Shown here piece after piece: positions 13,075 through 14,769 of a DNA stretch of 14,769 nucleotides (the stretch's first letter is position 1; each line of letters starts with the position of its first letter). The translations under genes were made by a program, and so were the position numbers. The stretch spans positions 1-14,769 of the forward strand of contig CAYWSL010000159.1 in the NCBI GenBank assembly GCA_964460665.1, written 5' to 3'. The DNA comes from K23-9 sp964460665 (GTDB taxonomy: Bacteria > Planctomycetota > Planctomycetia > Pirellulales > Pirellulaceae). Under the pieces are notes generated by a model. The model ran no database searches, was not told the DNA's origin, and saw only the letters and a program-made list of their open reading frames with translations.

Positions 13075-14769
13075 ATGAAACGACCGCGCCCATCGAGACA
13101 TACCATGCACCATTGCATCCACCTGCTTCTCCTTCTCGTACTCGCATTTGCTCCGTACGCCCGTGCCGATGAATTGAAACAAAGTTCTTCCGCCGAACGT
13201 CCTAACATCATCATGTTCCTGATCGACGATCAGAACCCATCCAGCATCGCTGCTTTTGGAGGCGACACCTACACTCCAAATCTGGACCGCATGGCAGACG
13301 AAGGAATGAAGTTCACTCGAGCCTATGTCAGCAGTTCGGTTTGCACTCCGTCCCGATATACCTTCCTGACTGGTCGGTTTGCCGGTAACTCGCATAGCAG
13401 ACTTTACGCCGAAGCGGTCGGTGGCAAAGAGAATCAGGGGCTTCCTAATTTCAATGTTGCACTGGAACGTGACAACATGAACGTCGGAAATGTTCTCCGT
13501 GAAGCCGGCTATACCACGGGGTTCGTCGGAAAATTCCACCTGACTTCCGAATTGGATTTTCCGGAATTCTACAAAGGGAAAAACAAATGGATCAACATTC
13601 CCAAAGACGCGAGTCCTGGGCCTGAAACATCGGCTCAGTTCAAACACAACGAACTCTGGATGCGTCGCTATCTCAAGGAGCTTGGGTTTTCCTGGGCAAA
13701 GAACGTCTACCCTGAAAATATTCATTCGCCCTATTCCTCGCACAACCCAGAGTGGACAACCGTAGCAGCACTGGAGTTCATCGAAGAGAACAAGGACGGC
13801 CCGTTTTATCTTCACCTTTGCAGCACCCTGTTGCATGGGCCGGATAAGTCATGGCGAAAATCGATGGATCACCCGCTGATCACCGGAGAGGGAGAAGTGG
13901 AGAGTCTTCCCGAGGTCATGACGCCGCGCGCAGAGCTTCTCAAAACGATCGCCGAAAAAGGTTTCGATCCCGACAGCCATGTGGCTGGCGAAGCGTGGAT
14001 CGACGATTCGATTGGAGCGATTTTCCGAAAGCTAAAGGAGCTTGGAATCGATGACAACACACTGGTGATTTTCGCGCCCGATCATGGTCGCGATGGCAAA
14101 GCAGCCGTCTTTTCACATGGCAGTTGCAAGGTGCCCATGATCATGCGTTGGCCAAAAGGAATCCCCGCAGGTCAGGTGTGCGAAGAACTCGTTCAGAATA
14201 TCGACCTAGTGCCGACTTTCTTCGACTTGGGTCAAGCGGAGAAGCCGGAATCTTACCGGATCGATGGACGGAGTCTCACCCCGCTTTTCAAAAGCGGAAC
14301 AGTCAAAGATTGGCGCGGCCACCTTTATCTGGAAATGGGATCAGCGCGAGCAACGGTCATGAAAGATTGGTCCTACATTGCCGTTCGCCACACCAAAGAA
14401 CAAATCGCTGCGATTAAGAAAGCCACGCCACGCAATTTACCCAAGGCCATGTCCTACATCGGACGTCTGGGCATCGGAGTCAGAGGTGCAGATCGCCCAG
14501 GCTTCTTTGAAGAAGATCAGCTGTACCACTTGTACAAAGATCCGAAAGAAATGAAGAACCTGGCGTATAAAAACGCTGTCGGCTCTCGTCTTAAAGAAAT
14601 GCGTGGTCTCCTACAGCAAGATCTCGAAGCCATCGGTCGTCCTTTCGGAGAATTCATCCCCGGAGGCAACGCCGCTCTTCCCGGCCAGATCGACAAACAG
14701 ATCGCTATCGTCAAACAACTCGACATCAAAGGCAAAACGGTAACGGTGCCCGACGCGTTGAAGCAAGAG
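13075..14769 (+). CDS. Secreted Cys-type sulfatase 3, 3' end beyond the window
   Basis: An uninterrupted frame from ATG 13075 to the last base gives 565 codons without a stop, so the gene continues past the right edge. The start has MKRPRPSRHT before a hydrophobic leader (HLLLLLVLAFAP, cut near ARA-DE); a second ATG at 13105 would also give a signal peptide. Motifs: D51-D52 in LIDDQNP; CTPSR (C90 at bases 13342-13344) in VCTPSRYTFLTGRF; GKFHL (K153, H155); H254 in LLHGPD; D336-H337 in APDHGRD; and K352. It is a type I sulfatase distinct from the other two, with a longer middle (about 155-300) than sulfatase 1. The fold appears complete by about residue 530 (ELVQNIDLVPT, LYHLYKDPKEMKNLA), so only a short tail or an added domain is missing. 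Confidence 0.93.
   Translation, partial: MKRPRPSRHTMHHCIHLLLLLVLAFAPYARADELKQSSSAERPNIIMFLIDDQNPSSIAAFGGDTYTPNLDRMADEGMKFTRAYVSSSVCTPSRYTFLTGRFAGNSHSRLYAEAVGGKENQGLPNFNVALERDNMNVGNVLREAGYTTGFVGKFHLTSELDFPEFYKGKNKWINIPKDASPGPETSAQFKHNELWMRRYLKELGFSWAKNVYPENIHSPYSSHNPEWTTVAALEFIEENKDGPFYLHLCSTLLHGPDKSWRKSMDHPLITGEGEVESLPEVMTPRAELLKTIAEKGFDPDSHVAGEAWIDDSIGAIFRKLKELGIDDNTLVIFAPDHGRDGKAAVFSHGSCKVPMIMRWPKGIPAGQVCEELVQNIDLVPTFFDLGQAEKPESYRIDGRSLTPLFKSGTVKDWRGHLYLEMGSARATVMKDWSYIAVRHTKEQIAAIKKATPRNLPKAMSYIGRLGIGVRGADRPGFFEEDQLYHLYKDPKEMKNLAYKNAVGSRLKEMRGLLQQDLEAIGRPFGEFIPGGNAALPGQIDKQIAIVKQLDIKGKTVTVPDALKQE

Noticed and set aside
13054..13836. Minus-strand open frame of 260 codons inside sulfatase 3
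   Set aside because: The plus strand encodes an uninterrupted sulfatase with all active-site motifs, so the reverse frame is a shadow.
1..14769. tRNA, rRNA, CRISPR array, insertion sequence or phage genes
   Set aside because: I saw no cloverleaf, no regularly spaced repeats, no transposase or integrase frame, and no terminal inverted repeats.

Overview
The window looks like a piece of a planctomycete chromosome, most likely from the Rhodopirellula/Pirellulaceae group. The evidence is a combination of families typical of that phylum: a short ECF sigma factor of the Rhodopirellula/Verrucomicrobium type translationally coupled to a FecR-LamG membrane protein, a DUF1549/DUF1553 protein, a DUF1501 protein, and a run of secreted Cys-type sulfatases. 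Base composition is moderate (roughly mid-50s % GC by eye), few genes have a Shine-Dalgarno site, and a double-hairpin intergenic repeat is present. The assignment is inference; there is no marker gene in the window.

Left part (1-4298), mixed orientations. The first 86 bases are the last codons of a plus-strand gene, possibly a Gfo/Idh/MocA-type oxidoreductase. Convergent to it is a 440-residue cupin-like protein of uncertain function, resembling class I mannose-6-phosphate isomerases (147-1469, minus). A 520-base gene-free stretch follows, holding a large inverted repeat (1639-1671) and a pair of adjacent hairpins (1769-1809). Then come a lipoprotein FKBP-type prolyl isomerase (1990-2577, plus) and a secreted family 43 glycoside hydrolase with an extra C-terminal beta-sandwich (2658-4298, minus).

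Right part (4619-14769), seven genes all on the plus strand and closely spaced: ECF sigma factor; FecR-LamG membrane protein (4-base ATGA overlap); DUF1549/DUF1553 protein; DUF1501 protein with a twin-arginine-like leader; then three secreted sulfatases. The last sulfatase runs off the right end. Gaps are 48, 121, 44, 103 and 53 bases, so all or most could be one transcript. A GGAACTT...TATACT pair upstream of the sigma gene (4492-4518) is a candidate ECF-type promoter.

Reading of the locus (inference): the FecR-LamG protein would span the inner membrane, display a concanavalin-like domain outside the cytoplasm and control the sigma factor inside, so that a glycan signal switches on enzymes for a sulfated polysaccharide. 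The sulfatases would strip sulfate esters, the divergently transcribed GH43 enzyme may cleave pentose linkages, and the DUF1549/DUF1553 and DUF1501 proteins have undefined roles in the same process. The parts belong to known families; what is less described is the sensor fusion and the job of the DUF pair. Several starts were moved inward from the longest reading frame because the inner ATG begins a clear signal peptide.
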